Shown here: positions 5,965 through 6,151 of the stretch, piece by piece
How positions within the stretch are numbered: position 1 is the stretch's first letter
How the letters are laid out: every line of letters begins with the position of its first letter
Assembly: GCA_020723225.1 (NCBI GenBank)
Contig: DYJG01000165.1
Span: forward strand, 1 to 6,151
Length of the DNA: 6,151 nt
Source of the DNA: Desulfobacca acetoxidans
GTDB taxonomy: Bacteria > Desulfobacterota > Desulfobaccia > Desulfobaccales > 0-14-0-80-60-11
Direction of reading: 5' to 3'
Position numbers and translations under genes: made by a program
The notes under the pieces: model-generated
The model's database searches: none
Told to the model about the DNA's origin: nothing
What the model saw: the letters and a program-made list of their open reading frames with translations, nothing else

Positions 5965-6151
5965 ATGTCCCAGGCAATTTCACCTTTATGGGGTCCGTCC
6001 TCGGCTTCTGTCAATGCCGGGGCCGGGCCCCATTTCGATGTTCTGGAGGTGGGCCACCCGGATTACGTGGCTCTGATCAACGCGGACACCGCTTTTTGGG
6101 TGCTCTCCCCCCGGGCCGAGGCCCTGGATTATCTGTTGGGCGGGGAACTCC
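5965..6151 (+). CDS. cbpB: N-terminus of a probable peptide-modifying radical SAM enzyme (CbpB-like), cut by window end
   Basis: Sixty-two codons are open from the ATG at 5965 to the window edge, with no stop. The visible part reads FDVLEVGHPDYVALINADTA (24-43), then FWVLSPRAEALDYLLGGEL. This resembles the pre-radical-SAM region of SPASM-type peptide maturases, where a short 'y.alinp.t.fw' segment precedes the CxxxCxxC cluster. The cluster itself would lie beyond the window, so the enzymatic call rests on the neighbour and on general form. It starts 3 nt after the small peptide gene, which implies translational coupling. Its own ribosome site (AAGAAG, 6 nt before the ATG) is weak, fitting a low enzyme-to-substrate ratio. 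It could be another kind of protein if no radical SAM motif follows. Confidence 0.6.
   Translation, partial: MSQAISPLWGPSSASVNAGAGPHFDVLEVGHPDYVALINADTAFWVLSPRAEALDYLLGGEL

Overview
The window reads as a bacterial chromosome segment, most likely from a Desulfobacterota-type (former Deltaproteobacteria) organism. The lineage is an inference. It rests on GC-rich housekeeping genes in the order hisS-aspS, heptamer and palindromic intergenic repeats, and a cobalamin-riboswitch/short-peptide/radical-SAM-like unit that I associate from memory with the CbpA/CbpB family. No rRNA or marker gene in the window settles the taxonomy.

Bases 1-3270 hold a minus-strand aminoacyl-tRNA synthetase pair. hisS (ATG at 3212) is preceded by a TTGACA-type promoter. 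aspS follows after an 83-bp gap that carries GGCTACT-type heptamers in inverted orientation. A 26-bp palindromic repeat lies just past the aspS stop. The AspRS carries residues resembling the non-discriminating (Asp/Asn) type.

Bases 3378-5050 form a clearly AT-richer minus-strand island of three overlapping genes: a RelE/HigB (Gp49-like) toxin-like protein, an XRE-family HTH protein that would be its antitoxin and autorepressor, and a 221-residue protein I do not recognise. The upstream region contains two AT-rich inverted repeats that share a 12-bp direct repeat. One of them lies inside a good plus-strand promoter (TTGACG-17-TATATT). That promoter points at a 14-bp perfect hairpin followed by a tRNA gene.

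The tRNA (5108-5180) folds as a complete 73-nt class I cloverleaf with anticodon GCU (Ser AGY codons). It lacks the long variable arm of tRNA-Ser and carries tRNA-Arg-like features (A20, C35, U36). It could be a missense-decoding, regulatory or decaying tRNA, and it is one of the two most notable items here.

Bases 5356-6151 are a plus-strand regulatory and peptide unit. A sigma70-like promoter leads into a complete cobalamin riboswitch and an intrinsic terminator with a visible competing antiterminator. A 25-bp perfect inverted repeat built of GGTCTTY heptamers follows. Then come a 37-codon gene with a strong Shine-Dalgarno (candidate RiPP-type precursor CbpA) and, three bases after its stop, the first 62 codons of a gene that runs off the window (candidate radical SAM peptide maturase CbpB). 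The logic suggests a modified peptide made when cobalamin is scarce.
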